This document shows positions 1 through 9,839 of a stretch of DNA of 64,000 bases, one piece after another; the stretch's first letter is position 1; every line of letters starts with the position of its first letter. The notes beneath the pieces were generated by a model. It made no database searches and had not been told where the DNA came from. It saw only the letters and a list, made by a program, of their open reading frames with translations. The position numbers were made by a program, and so were the translations under genes. Source of the DNA: Bacteroidota bacterium (GTDB lineage: Bacteria; Bacteroidota; Bacteroidia; Bacteroidales; JAAUTT01); NCBI GenBank assembly GCA_023429135.1, contig JAEYWD010000034.1, forward strand, positions 1 to 64,000, given 5' to 3'.

Positions 1-110
1 TGTTTATAGTTTTAACAATTGAAGAAGTTGCGGTTTATAATAAAGTATAAAGTAATTTCTAAATATTTATATTTGTGTTTAATTTACGGTTTTTATTTCC
101 ATACTTGAAA

Positions 111-725
111 ATGAGTAAAATTCGACTAAATGTTTTAGGGATTTCTTACAGCCAAACTCAATCGGGCGCATATGCACTGGTTTTAAGCGAAGAAAATGGT
201 CAGAGAAGGGTTCCTATAATTGTAGGCGGTTTTGAAGCTCAGGCTATTGCTATTCAATTGGAGGGCTTGAAACCTCCAAGACCTTTGACACACGATCTAT
301 TTGTGAATTTTTCGCAAGCTTTCAAAATTAATTTGATAGAAGTAAACATATATAAACTGGAAGAAGGCGTATTTTTTTCAAAGTTGATTTGCGATAACGG
401 GCAAACCCGAATATCCATTGATGCACGAACCTCCGATGCCATTGCGCTGGCTCTTCGCTTTAAATGTCCGATTTATACATCGGAAGACATTATGGCACGA
501 GCTGGTATAGTGATTGATTTTGAAAGCGAATCCAAATTTAAAAAGCCTGAAGCTGAAGATTACCGCGTTGAAGCAGGTACTTCTCATTCTCAGGCCGATT
601 TGGATGAAATAAAAGATCTCGAAGTGGAAGAATTAAAAGAACTGCTGGAAGAAGCTATTGGTAAGGAAAATTATGAAAGAGCCTCTTTAATTCGGGATGA
701 AATAAACAAAAGAGCGAAAAAATAA
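111..725 (+). CDS. Bifunctional nuclease (BFN/DUF151) family protein with C-terminal UVR motif
   Basis: A 204-residue protein. The first ~135 residues are a BFN/DUF151 domain (opening KIRLNVLGISYSQTQSGAYAL, with the RRVPIIVGGFEAQAIAIQLE segment). The last ~35 residues form a UvrB/UvrC (UVR) helical motif (LKELLEEAIGKENYERASLI). The BFN family is named from a plant enzyme with DNase and RNase activity; the bacterial role is unproven. I start at the ATG at 111 because a GTG at 75 would only add a hydrophobic, unconserved 12 residues. It stands alone, followed by a 137-bp AT-rich gap before the histidine kinase. The family call is firm; the biochemical role is not. Confidence 0.85.
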   Translation: MSKIRLNVLGISYSQTQSGAYALVLSEENGQRRVPIIVGGFEAQAIAIQLEGLKPPRPLTHDLFVNFSQAFKINLIEVNIYKLEEGVFFSKLICDNGQTRISIDARTSDAIALALRFKCPIYTSEDIMARAGIVIDFESESKFKKPEAEDYRVEAGTSHSQADLDEIKDLEVEELKELLEEAIGKENYERASLIRDEINKRAKK

Positions 726-862
726 ATATAGTATAAGTTGTATTTGCAATTTTTAAATTTATGTCTTTTAATGAATTATTAAGCTGAATTAATGCTTTGG
801 CTTATTTAGGCTTGGATAATTAGCAAGAATATTTTATTTTACGTTTTTTTGAATAATTATTA

Positions 863-3800
863 ATGAGTAAGCCTGCTCTCTCCTACGAGGAACTTTATAA
901 CCTGAATCAAAACCTTGAGAAGAGGATTAAATTCCTCGAAGAAAAGGTTATGAAGCTTACCAGTCTTGAAGATGGGCTTCGTGAGAGTGAACAACGTTTC
1001 AGGCAACTTGCAAATTCCACATTTGAAGGTATTGTAATCCATGAACATGGTAAGATAATAGATGCAAACGAGCAACTACTCACACTCACTGGTTATTCTA
1101 TTGACGAAGTTATAGGTGCTAACCTGCTCGATTTTGTTGTGCTCGAATACCGAAAACCAGTACTACTCAGTATACGATCCGATTCCCCACAGGCATACGA
1201 CACCGTATTTCGCAGCAAAAGCGGCGAAAATATTGAGGTAGAAGTAATTTCACGACCCTTCAGTTATAAGGGCAGGTCGGTTCGTGTTGCTGCTATTCAC
1301 GACCTCAGCTATAAAAAGCATTTTGTAAAGAGCATTGAAGAAAGTGAAGAAAAATTCCGGCAGCTTGCCGAACACTCCACTGACGCCATCGTATTGATGA
1401 ATCAATACATGGTTTTATACACAAATGCTTCATTCGACAGAATTTTTGGATTTCCGGGAAAAAGTCTTACCGGCCCGGTAAATTATCTTCAGAATATTGT
1501 TCACCACAGCGATAAAAAGTTTTTTAACGAAACAATTAACAGCTCTTATTTTAAAACCGAACATAGGTTTGAGGTGCAATACCGGATTGTAAGGCCCGAT
1601 GGCTCCATTCGCTGGATCTGGAATCGTTGTTTTCCGATTTATAATGCAGAAGGTACCTGGATTCGCCAAGTAATGCTAATCAGCGATATTACCAATCAGA
1701 AACTCCTTGAAAACGATCTCTACAAAAGTAAAGCCCAGCTTCAGGCGATACTCGATAATATTCCCTATTGGGCCTGGCTGAAAGACAATAAAGGCAAATA
1801 TGTAATGGTGAATCAACCATTTGCCGATAATTTTCATACAACAACTGACTGGATTATAGATAAAACTGATTTTGATCTTTATCCCAGGGAACTGGCCCAT
1901 AAATTTGAAGAATCGGATAAAGAAGTTGCCCGCGTTAAAAAAAGAATATTGTTTCAGGAGGTGGACGACCATGCCGGAGAGCTAAAATGGTCCGAAACCT
2001 TTAAAACCCCAATTTTTAACGAGGCTCATGAAATAATTGGTATCACCGGCATTGCCAGAGATATTACAAACCGGAAAAAATCGGAACTCGCTCTTAAGTT
2101 CTCCGAAGAAAAATATAAAGAGCTTGTTACCCTGCTTCCCGAAATGGTATTCGAAACAGATGTTTTAGGGAATGTCACTTTCCTGAATCTGAGAGGTTTT
2201 GAACTTTTTGAATATACAAACGACGACTTTTCAAATGGTATCAACCTTTTCGACATGCTAGCACCCGAAGATGTTTCGAGGGCTAAAATTAATATGTCGC
2301 GGATTTTCGATGGGATGAAAGTGAGAGGTGAAGAGTATACTGCCATTACAAAAACAGGCAAATCAATCCCGGTTATGATTTATGCTGACGCATTGACTTC
2401 TGAAAATAAGATATCGGGGCTACGTGGCGTTATGGTCGACTCCAGTGACCGCAAAATTGCCGAGGACCGCGAAAAGAAATACCACCGGAATCTTATCTTC
2501 CTTTCAAACACCGCTCTCAATTTCCTAACTTTTTCAACTGACGACGATAACTTTATATTTATCGGTAAGAAAATAACCGAACTCGTAAAGAACGCTGTGG
2601 TGGTTGTTTCCTCATACAATGAACAGGAAAATAATTTCTCAGTAAGATTTATTTCCGGGGTACACCGTCATTTAAACAGTATCCTCAACCTTTTGAAGAA
2701 AAATCCTGAAGATTTGAAAGTGAGAATCACAAAAGACTTCAAAAAAAAACTACTCGAAAACGAGTTATCGTTCTACGAAGTTACAGGAGGTCTGCATAAA
2801 GCTACATTTGGAAGTATAGCCTTTGAAACAGCTCATTCACTGGAAAAACTTCTTAAGTTAAACCGCATTTATGCCATGGGACTTCTTAGGGGTGGAAATA
2901 TCTACGGAAGTGTAATTATTGCCACTCGTAATAACCAGGAAATTCGCGATATTAAGATCATAGAAACCTTCCTGTTCCAGGCATCCATATCCTTACACAA
3001 GAAACAGCTTGAAAACGAACTGATTCGCGCCAAAGAAAAAGCTGAAGAAAGCGACAGACTTAAATCGGCATTTTTGGCCAACATGTCGCACGAAATCAGG
3101 ACTCCCATGAACGGAATACTCGGAATGACCCAATTACTGGCAAACCCAGATATTTTAGCCGAGCAGCGACGAGAGTATGTGGAACTCATCAATAAAAACT
3201 CCGAAACACTGCTGAATCTGATCGACGATATTATCGATGTCTCGAAAATTGAAGCCGGACAGATGAAGATCATGCTGAAAGGTTTCCGGTTGAATTCTAT
3301 CTTCGACCAGCTAAGCGTGCTGTTTAAATCGAGTATGACCTTTAAAAATAAAGAAGGCATAAAACTGATTCCGGTTACAACTTTACCCGATAACCAGATT
3401 ATTATTTCCGATCCTGACCGTTTGAGGCAGGTATTAATAAATCTGGTTGGAAATGCCATTAAATTTACCGAAAAAGGATTTGTGGAATTTGGGTACTCGT
3501 TAAAAAATTATGATCTCGAATTTTATGTTCGTGACTCGGGAATAGGTATTTCCAAAGAAAAACTGAAGGTCATTTTCGATCGCTTTACACAGGCCGACGA
3601 TTCGCTTACCCGAAAATTTGGAGGTTCAGGTCTCGGCTTAACCATATCCAAGGGCTTGATAGAACTGCTCGGTGGAAGACTTTGGGCCAGCTCAGTACCC
3701 GGAGAAGGATCAACTTTCTATTTCACAATTCCGTATCAGGCCGCCACTGAAGATGAAAATCAGGAAAATAAACCCCAGACACCGAAGTCGGAATATAACT

Positions 3801-4183
3801 GGACAGGCCGTACATTCCTTATTGTTGAAGATGATAAAGTAAGCTTTAAATTTCTCGAAGGAGTATTCAAGAAAACCGGCGTAACAATTCTGCATGCCGA
3901 CAACGGTTTAAAAGCCATTGATTTCTGTAGAAGCCACCTCGAACTGGATATTGTACTTATGGACATTCAACTGCCCGAAATGAGTGGTCTGGATGCCACC
4001 CGGGTAATTACTTCCTTCAGAAAAGATTTACCTATTATTGCCCAAACAGCCAACGCTATGTCCGAAGACAAAGAGAAATGTCTTGAGGTGGGTTGTATCG
4101 ATTACGTGTCGAAACCTATCAACATCCACCTGCTTTTCAATAAAATAGACAAATATCTTGGTGAAAAGATTTCTTTATCGTAG
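863..4183 (+). CDS. Multi-PAS hybrid sensor histidine kinase
   Basis: An 1106-residue soluble hybrid kinase; I see no transmembrane segment. After a short coiled coil come four PAS domains (about 38-155, 165-285, 290-405 and 412-535), then a GAF-like region (about 545-730). The HisKA domain has phospho-acceptor His743 in NMSHEIRTPMNG. The HATPase_c domain has an N box (NLVGNAIKFTEKG) and G boxes (DSGIGIS, GGSGLGLTIS). A C-terminal receiver domain carries phospho-acceptor Asp1034 in LMDIQLPEM. It should autophosphorylate and relay the phosphate to its own receiver. No DNA-binding response regulator lies nearby, so the output partner is unknown. The GT2 gene begins 8 bp after its stop, so the two may be co-transcribed. 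Confidence 0.93.
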   Translation: MSKPALSYEELYNLNQNLEKRIKFLEEKVMKLTSLEDGLRESEQRFRQLANSTFEGIVIHEHGKIIDANEQLLTLTGYSIDEVIGANLLDFVVLEYRKPVLLSIRSDSPQAYDTVFRSKSGENIEVEVISRPFSYKGRSVRVAAIHDLSYKKHFVKSIEESEEKFRQLAEHSTDAIVLMNQYMVLYTNASFDRIFGFPGKSLTGPVNYLQNIVHHSDKKFFNETINSSYFKTEHRFEVQYRIVRPDGSIRWIWNRCFPIYNAEGTWIRQVMLISDITNQKLLENDLYKSKAQLQAILDNIPYWAWLKDNKGKYVMVNQPFADNFHTTTDWIIDKTDFDLYPRELAHKFEESDKEVARVKKRILFQEVDDHAGELKWSETFKTPIFNEAHEIIGITGIARDITNRKKSELALKFSEEKYKELVTLLPEMVFETDVLGNVTFLNLRGFELFEYTNDDFSNGINLFDMLAPEDVSRAKINMSRIFDGMKVRGEEYTAITKTGKSIPVMIYADALTSENKISGLRGVMVDSSDRKIAEDREKKYHRNLIFLSNTALNFLTFSTDDDNFIFIGKKITELVKNAVVVVSSYNEQENNFSVRFISGVHRHLNSILNLLKKNPEDLKVRITKDFKKKLLENELSFYEVTGGLHKATFGSIAFETAHSLEKLLKLNRIYAMGLLRGGNIYGSVIIATRNNQEIRDIKIIETFLFQASISLHKKQLENELIRAKEKAEESDRLKSAFLANMSHEIRTPMNGILGMTQLLANPDILAEQRREYVELINKNSETLLNLIDDIIDVSKIEAGQMKIMLKGFRLNSIFDQLSVLFKSSMTFKNKEGIKLIPVTTLPDNQIIISDPDRLRQVLINLVGNAIKFTEKGFVEFGYSLKNYDLEFYVRDSGIGISKEKLKVIFDRFTQADDSLTRKFGGSGLGLTISKGLIELLGGRLWASSVPGEGSTFYFTIPYQAATEDENQENKPQTPKSEYNWTGRTFLIVEDDKVSFKFLEGVFKKTGVTILHADNGLKAIDFCRSHLELDIVLMDIQLPEMSGLDATRVITSFRKDLPIIAQTANAMSEDKEKCLEVGCIDYVSKPINIHLLFNKIDKYLGEKISLS

Positions 4184-4191
4184 TCCGGCAG

Positions 4192-5298
4192 ATGCATATT
4201 CCATATATTATTCTTTTTGTTATTCCTTATATATTAGTTATTTCATTTTACATAATCGGTTGGTTCCGAAAGCCTAAGCCGAAAACACAAATTCCTCTAA
4301 ACAACCCCTTTGTAAGCATTCTGGTACCTGTAAAAGATGAAGCTGAAAATTTACATTTGCTGCTAAATGATTTGATGGGTCAGAATTATCCCTCCGATAA
4401 ATTCGAGGTTATACTGATTGATGATCATTCTCAGGACGAAACAGGCTCAATTATTCAGGAGTTTCAAAAGCAGAATAATTTAGTTAGATCTATCTCCTTA
4501 ACTGAAGAGTCGGGCAAAAAAGTTGCCCTTTGGAAGGGTATTCAACATGCAAAAGGAGAATTGGTATTGACTACCGATGGCGATTGCAGGATCTCTTCCG
4601 AATGGGTTGCTACAATGGCAGGCTATTTTCAGAAGTTTCCCGGTCAGCTTCTCATCGGACCTGTGTTTATGAACGAGAGAAAAGGTATTTTTAATCATTT
4701 TCAAAGTCTTGAATTCCTCAGTTTAATTGCATCGGGAGCCGGAGCGGCAGGAATTGGCAGGCCGATTCTTTGTAATGGGGCTAATCTGGGCGCTCCGCGC
4801 GATCTCTTTTTGAAAGCCAAATCCATCTATATATCGTCCATTGCTTCGGGAGATGATATTTTTCTATTGCTTGAACTTAAAAAGCAGCATATCCCTGCAG
4901 TTTTTGTTAAGGAGAAAGAAGCGGTTGTAAGTACCAAAAATTCGCAACACTTCGGGCAATTTTTCAAACAACGTACCCGTTGGACATTCAAGTCGAGGTT
5001 TTACAGAGATTTTGATATTATAATGGTAGCTGTTATAGTGCTGTTTACAAACGTCTTTATGCTGGGAATGCTTTTTTACTCAGTACTTCAGCCTGATATG
5101 TGGTTAGCCTTTTTATCTTTTTATCTGTTAAAATGTTTTGTCGATTATATCCTTTTATATAATGTTGCAAAGTTTTTTAATCGCTCACATTTGCTGAGAT
5201 TCTTCTTTATCCACCAGTTGATGTATATTTTTTATGTTTCTTTGGTTGGAATAGCAGGTCATTTTAGTGGTGAGCAATGGAAAGCCCGAAAGAATTAA
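4192..5298 (+). CDS. Membrane glycosyltransferase, family 2
   Basis: A 368-residue processive-type GT2. It has an N-terminal membrane helix (about 4-24), then a GT-A domain starting VSILVPVKDEAENL. The nucleotide-sugar motifs are IDDHSQD and TTDGDCR (DxD), and the acceptor-site motif is QRTRW near residue 263. Two to three C-terminal membrane helices follow (about 280-360). This layout fits an inner-membrane enzyme making or extending a glycan or lipid-linked sugar; the substrate cannot be read from sequence. It lies 8 bp after the hybrid kinase and 7 bp before the OppC-like permease, which suggests one transcript. Confidence 0.88.
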   Translation: MHIPYIILFVIPYILVISFYIIGWFRKPKPKTQIPLNNPFVSILVPVKDEAENLHLLLNDLMGQNYPSDKFEVILIDDHSQDETGSIIQEFQKQNNLVRSISLTEESGKKVALWKGIQHAKGELVLTTDGDCRISSEWVATMAGYFQKFPGQLLIGPVFMNERKGIFNHFQSLEFLSLIASGAGAAGIGRPILCNGANLGAPRDLFLKAKSIYISSIASGDDIFLLLELKKQHIPAVFVKEKEAVVSTKNSQHFGQFFKQRTRWTFKSRFYRDFDIIMVAVIVLFTNVFMLGMLFYSVLQPDMWLAFLSFYLLKCFVDYILLYNVAKFFNRSHLLRFFFIHQLMYIFYVSLVGIAGHFSGEQWKARKN

Positions 5299-5305
5299 AA
5301 TTTTT

Positions 5306-6496
5306 ATGGAGGAACTGAATTTCTGGATACGATTTAAAAAGAACAAGCTGGCTCTGTTTAGCTTGTATTTTATTTTCTTTTGCTTCCTGCTTTCGGTTTT
5401 TGCTTACTGGATTGTTCCCGACAATTCCCCTGATGCCAACACCCAGCATCTTTCTCTTGCTGCTAAAGAACCATTTTTTAATGTACAGATGCTGCGTGTA
5501 ACCAATAATGAACCTAAACCAAAATCAAATATTTTTTCGACCCTGGTTAATGGCCGAAAAAGGAACTACTCAGAAATACCAATAAAGAATTATGAATTTC
5601 AGGGAGAAGATATTGTAATCACAGAATATACTTCTCCGGGAGATACTACCACCATCAAAAGAAGATTCGGTGTGGTTGATGTGGTTTACGCTCTTTCGTA
5701 CGATAGCAAAATAGTTAAGACATCAGCCGGTGTCTATACCTTCAAAGATGTTGAACAAAAGGATATTGCTGTATTACGCGATGAACTTATTGCAAAAATT
5801 GAAGCGGACCACATAGTTGAAAAGAAATATATTCTTGGTACCGACCGGTTTGGAAGAGATATGCTCAGTCGTCTGATTATCGGAACGCGTGTTTCCCTAT
5901 CCGTAGGATTTATTTCAGTTGTTATTTCGTTGATAATAGGGCTGGGATTAGGCGTATTGGCAGGTTATTACCGCGGAGCGACTGATAGCATTATCATGTG
6001 GGTAATCAATGTTGTTTGGTCGGTTCCCACTTTATTAATGGTGTTGGCCATATCGCTGGTTTTAGGTAAGGGATTCTGGCAGGTTTTTGTAGCAGTTGGA
6101 TTAACCATGTGGGTAGAAGTCGCAAGGGTTGCCCGTGGCCAGGTTCTTGGAATTCGCGAAAAAGAATACATTGAGGCTGCCAGGGCCCTTGGATTTGGAC
6201 ATTTTCGCATATTAACAAGGCATATTTTGCCAAACATTCTTAGCCCGGTAATTATTATTTCAGCATCGAATTTTGCTTCTGCCATTCTGATTGAATCGGG
6301 ACTGAGCTTTCTTGGAATTGGAGTTCAGCCTCCGGTGCCTTCCTGGGGGAGTATTATAAAAGATCATTATGGATATATTATCCTCGACCAGGCGTTTCTG
6401 GCTTTTTTGCCCGGGATAGCAATCATGTTGTTGGTTTTGGCTTTTACTCTTACAGGGAATGGTTTACGCGATGCACTCGATACAAAAATGGCTTAG
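5306..6496 (+). CDS. OppC/DppC-like ABC transporter permease with N-terminal extension
   Basis: A 396-residue inner-membrane permease. A first helix (about 13-34) is followed by a ~150-residue soluble, presumably periplasmic, insert. The BPD_transp_1 core then begins at LGTDRFGRDMLSRLIIGTRVSL, and the ATPase-contacting EAA loop reads EYIEAARALGFGHFRILTRHILPN. OppC proteins are usually ~300 residues; the extra length is the insert. No OppB, ATPase or binding protein is encoded here, so the rest of the transporter must lie elsewhere. I use the ATG at 5306, just after the GT2 stop, rather than an overlapping start at 5267. Its 3' end overlaps the convergent recQ by 4 bp. Confidence 0.87.
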   Translation: MEELNFWIRFKKNKLALFSLYFIFFCFLLSVFAYWIVPDNSPDANTQHLSLAAKEPFFNVQMLRVTNNEPKPKSNIFSTLVNGRKRNYSEIPIKNYEFQGEDIVITEYTSPGDTTTIKRRFGVVDVVYALSYDSKIVKTSAGVYTFKDVEQKDIAVLRDELIAKIEADHIVEKKYILGTDRFGRDMLSRLIIGTRVSLSVGFISVVISLIIGLGLGVLAGYYRGATDSIIMWVINVVWSVPTLLMVLAISLVLGKGFWQVFVAVGLTMWVEVARVARGQVLGIREKEYIEAARALGFGHFRILTRHILPNILSPVIIISASNFASAILIESGLSFLGIGVQPPVPSWGSIIKDHYGYIILDQAFLAFLPGIAIMLLVLAFTLTGNGLRDALDTKMA

Positions 6497-8685
6497 TTTC
6501 CCAGTTCCGACATAAATTTGACGCGCATTAAACGTATTTCTTCCTCAGTATATTCGTCGTCGCCCAATGATTTTAGAGCATCTTCCAATGATTCTGTCTG
6601 AGCTTCTTCCTTAAAATACTGGAATATTTCCTCCTGATGCTCTTCGTCGAGAATTTCGTTGATGTAATAGTCGATATTGAGCTTGGTGCCCGAATTCACA
6701 ATGGCTTCTATCTCGTTTAATAAATCGGACATTTCAAGATTTTTGGCCTCGCAGATATCATCCAACGACATTTTGCGGTCAATAGCCTGGATGATATAAA
6801 CTTTCATACCCGACTTATTCACCACCGATTTCACTACCATATCCTGAGGACGAACAATTTCTTTTTCTTCCACATACGACTTAATGAGCTCCAGGAACTC
6901 CTTTCCATACCTTTGTGCTTTACCAGCCCCAACACCAACAATATTCTGAAGTTCCTCCATATTTATTGGGTACTGTATAGCCATATCTTCCAGTGAATTA
7001 TCCTGAAAAATCACAAATGGAGGAAGATTTTTGATTTTAGATATTTTCTTCCTGAGGTCTTTTAGAATATTGAACAATTCGGTATCAACAGTGCTTGTTT
7101 TAGCACCCTGATTCAACATATCCTCGTCGTCCTCTTCATTATATTCATGATCTTCGGTGAGGTAAAACGGCTCCGGATTATTTAAAAACTCGTTCCCTTT
7201 AGGAGTAACCTTTAAAAGACCATAATTTTCTATATCTTTTTGGATAAACTGGGCTATCATGGCTTGACGGATAACGGCATTCCAAAAACGAACATCTTTT
7301 TCGCTCCCGGAACCAAAAATATCCAGTTTATGATGTTTATAGGTTTTTATTGAACTATCGAGGTTTCCAGCCAGAATATTTGCAATATGTTCCGATTTGA
7401 ATTTCTCCTTGACTTCCAGAATTGCGTTTAAAACCTTTATCACATATTCCTCTCCTTCGAACTGAATACGTGGATTTTTACAATTATCGCAGTTCTCGCA
7501 ATTAAAATGCGGGTATTCCTCTCCAAAATAATGCAGAAGTAATTTACGGCGGCAAACAGCAGATTCTGCATAAGCAGTGGTTTCGAAGAGCAGTTGTTTA
7601 CCAATTTCCTGTTCGGCAACTGGTTTACCCTGCATAAACTTTTCGAGTTTCTGGATATCCTTATAACTGTAGAAAGTTATGCAATTCCCCTCGCCACCAT
7701 CGCGACCGGCACGTCCGGTCTCCTGATAGTAACCTTCCAGACTTTTTGGAATATCGTAATGGATCACATAGCGCACGTCAGGTTTGTCGATACCCATACC
7801 AAAAGCTATTGTGGCTACAATAACATCAACATCCTCCATCAGGAATTTATCCTGGTTATCAGCACGGGTATTGGCATCGAGCCCTGCATGATAAGGTAAG
7901 GATTTGATACCGTTCACACGAAGCATCTCCGACAGTTCTTCAACCTTTTTGCGGCTTAAACAATAGATAATACCCGACTTCCCTGGATTATTCCTGATAT
8001 ATTTGATGATCTCCTTTGCCGCATTCACCTTCGAACGAACCTCATAATAAAGGTTAGCTCGGTTAAAAGACGATTTGAATAATGTTGCATCAACAATGTT
8101 CAGGGTCTTTAAAATATCCAATTGTACCTTTGGAGTAGCTGTAGCCGTGAGAGCTATGATAGGAGCTTCACCTATTTCATTGATTATAGGGCGAATTCTT
8201 CTGTATTCCGGACGGAAGTCGTGCCCCCATTCTGAGATACAGTGCGCCTCATCAATAGCATAAAAGGATATTTTTACCTGTTTTAAAAACAGGATGTTTT
8301 CCTCTTTTGTAAGAGATTCGGGAGCTACATACAAAAGTTTGGTTTTCCCCGAAGTAACATCTTCTTTAACTTTGGTAATCTGAGCTTTGGATAAAGATGA
8401 ATTCAGAAAATGGGCAACACCATCGTCAACACTAAAACTACGCATGGCATCCACCTGGTTTTTCATTAAGGCTATCAGCGGTGAAATGATTATGGCCGTA
8501 CCTTCCATTATCAAAGCCGGCATTTGGTAGCATAAAGATTTACCTCCACCAGTAGGCATTAATACAAAGGTATCCGACCCTTTAAGTAAATTCTTGATGA
8601 TTTCTTCCTGATTACCTTTGAAGGTGGTAAAACCAAAAAACTTCTTCAGGTAATCGTTTAAAGATATATTTGAATTGATTTCCAT
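6493..8685 (-). CDS. recQ: ATP-dependent DNA helicase RecQ
   Basis: A 730-residue superfamily 2 helicase. The N-terminal helicase core has Walker A MPTGGGKS (Lys49), a DEAH box at 145-148 (YAIDEAHCISEWGHDFRPEY) and the C-terminal helicase lobe (GIIYCLSRKKVEEL, YYQETGRAGRDG). A zinc-binding RecQ-Ct segment follows (CENCDNCKN), then winged helix, then HRDC (about 530-605, with VGVGAGKAQRYG). The ~120-residue acidic tail after HRDC makes it longer than E. coli RecQ (~610). RecQ unwinds recombination and replication intermediates with 3'-5' polarity. It is transcribed alone, convergent with the OppC-like gene. Confidence 0.96.
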   Translation of the reverse strand: MEINSNISLNDYLKKFFGFTTFKGNQEEIIKNLLKGSDTFVLMPTGGGKSLCYQMPALIMEGTAIIISPLIALMKNQVDAMRSFSVDDGVAHFLNSSLSKAQITKVKEDVTSGKTKLLYVAPESLTKEENILFLKQVKISFYAIDEAHCISEWGHDFRPEYRRIRPIINEIGEAPIIALTATATPKVQLDILKTLNIVDATLFKSSFNRANLYYEVRSKVNAAKEIIKYIRNNPGKSGIIYCLSRKKVEELSEMLRVNGIKSLPYHAGLDANTRADNQDKFLMEDVDVIVATIAFGMGIDKPDVRYVIHYDIPKSLEGYYQETGRAGRDGGEGNCITFYSYKDIQKLEKFMQGKPVAEQEIGKQLLFETTAYAESAVCRRKLLLHYFGEEYPHFNCENCDNCKNPRIQFEGEEYVIKVLNAILEVKEKFKSEHIANILAGNLDSSIKTYKHHKLDIFGSGSEKDVRFWNAVIRQAMIAQFIQKDIENYGLLKVTPKGNEFLNNPEPFYLTEDHEYNEEDDEDMLNQGAKTSTVDTELFNILKDLRKKISKIKNLPPFVIFQDNSLEDMAIQYPINMEELQNIVGVGAGKAQRYGKEFLELIKSYVEEKEIVRPQDMVVKSVVNKSGMKVYIIQAIDRKMSLDDICEAKNLEMSDLLNEIEAIVNSGTKLNIDYYINEILDEEHQEEIFQYFKEEAQTESLEDALKSLGDDEYTEEEIRLMRVKFMSELGN

Positions 8686-8745
8686 TTAACTCTCCTGGGA
8701 TATAACTACTTGATTATTAAATAATTACACTTTTTTAAGCAAATA

Positions 8746-8753
8746 CAAATATA
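8746..8753 (-). promoter_or_regulatory. Putative -7 element of recQ
   Basis: On the minus strand this reads TATATTTG, an exact match to the Bacteroidota -7 consensus TAnnTTTG. It lies ~60 bp upstream of the recQ ATG in a 265-bp AT-rich divergent gap shared with tatC. No well-spaced TTG -33 element is seen, so support is moderate. Confidence 0.4.
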
Positions 8754-8950
8754 ACAAATATCAACGACTCAAATCTGAATTATATCATACTTATAAACAC
8801 CGCTTTGAAATTTAAATACATTTGTACCTAAATTTACAAAAAAATATTTTAAAATTGTTAACGTTGCTTATTTATTACCTCTTTGTTTAAGATAATTTAA
8901 GAATGTTTTATAAGTTTGGGCAATTTTTTTAAACCTTAGAAATAACATAC

Positions 8951-9766
8951 ATGGCCAAGAGTACTAGTGGAGAAATGTCATTTTTGCAGCATCTGGAAGA
9001 ATTAAGATGGCACCTTATTAAATCAGTTGTGGCCATTGTTGTTTTAGCAATTGCTGCCTTTATTTTTAAAGATTTTATTTTCGACGGTATACTGATAGCT
9101 CCCAAAGAACCCCATTTCTTCACAAATAAAGTATTTGCAGCCTTAGCCGAAAAGCTGAATACCCCTGCTCTGAAAATAAACGAAAAGCCTTTTGAGTTGA
9201 TCAACATCAATATGTCCGGTCAATTCTCCACCCATATCTGGATATCGGTAATTAGTGGTTTAATTCTGGCATTTCCTTATATTGTTTATGAATTCTGGAA
9301 ATTTTTGAGTCCTGCACTGTATGAAAAAGAACGCCGGTATGCCAAATATGCGATCTTTGCTATATCAGCGCTGTTTTTTACCGGGATTCTGTTTGGTTAT
9401 TATTTAATTGTACCTCTTTCAATTCACTTTTTAGGATCGTATCAGGTAAGCGAATCGGTGGCAAATACAATCAATTTACCATCCTACTTTTCGACAATTG
9501 CTTCGGTCACTCTAGCCTCAGGTCTCATTTTTGAGCTCCCTGTAATCATTTACTTTCTTTCTAAAATTGGAATTGTTACCCCTGAATTTTTGCGGAAATA
9601 TCGTAAACATGCCATTATCGTTATCTTAATTGTTGCTGCCATTATTACACCACCGGACATGTTCAGTCAGATTCTGGTTACAATTCCTTTGATTATCCTG
9701 TATGAGGTTGGTATTGTGATTTCAGCAAGTATTTACCGACAGAAGGAAAAAGAGTCGGCAGCCTAA
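8951..9766 (+). CDS. tatC: Twin-arginine translocase subunit TatC
   Basis: A 271-residue inner-membrane protein with six hydrophobic helices. The cytoplasmic N-terminus carries the TatC signature (SFLQHLEELRWHLIKS), including the conserved acidic residue that contacts the twin-arginine motif. TatC receives folded proteins with twin-arginine signals. A likely client is encoded in this window: the epimerase at 18580 starts with SRRDFF. No tatA or tatB is adjacent. A TAAGTTTG at 8911-8918 is a weak promoter candidate. Confidence 0.96.
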   Translation: MAKSTSGEMSFLQHLEELRWHLIKSVVAIVVLAIAAFIFKDFIFDGILIAPKEPHFFTNKVFAALAEKLNTPALKINEKPFELININMSGQFSTHIWISVISGLILAFPYIVYEFWKFLSPALYEKERRYAKYAIFAISALFFTGILFGYYLIVPLSIHFLGSYQVSESVANTINLPSYFSTIASVTLASGLIFELPVIIYFLSKIGIVTPEFLRKYRKHAIIVILIVAAIITPPDMFSQILVTIPLIILYEVGIVISASIYRQKEKESAA

Positions 9767-9839
9767 GCAAACAAGTTTTGCATAATTTTTGTTAAGGGAA
9801 CTTATTCGATTAATTTTGTCATCGAAATGTTCTGCAATT

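Noticed and set aside
2902..3459. 185-codon frame antisense to the histidine kinase
   Set aside because: Shadow of the HisKA/HATPase coding strand; rich in Ser and Ile with no domain.
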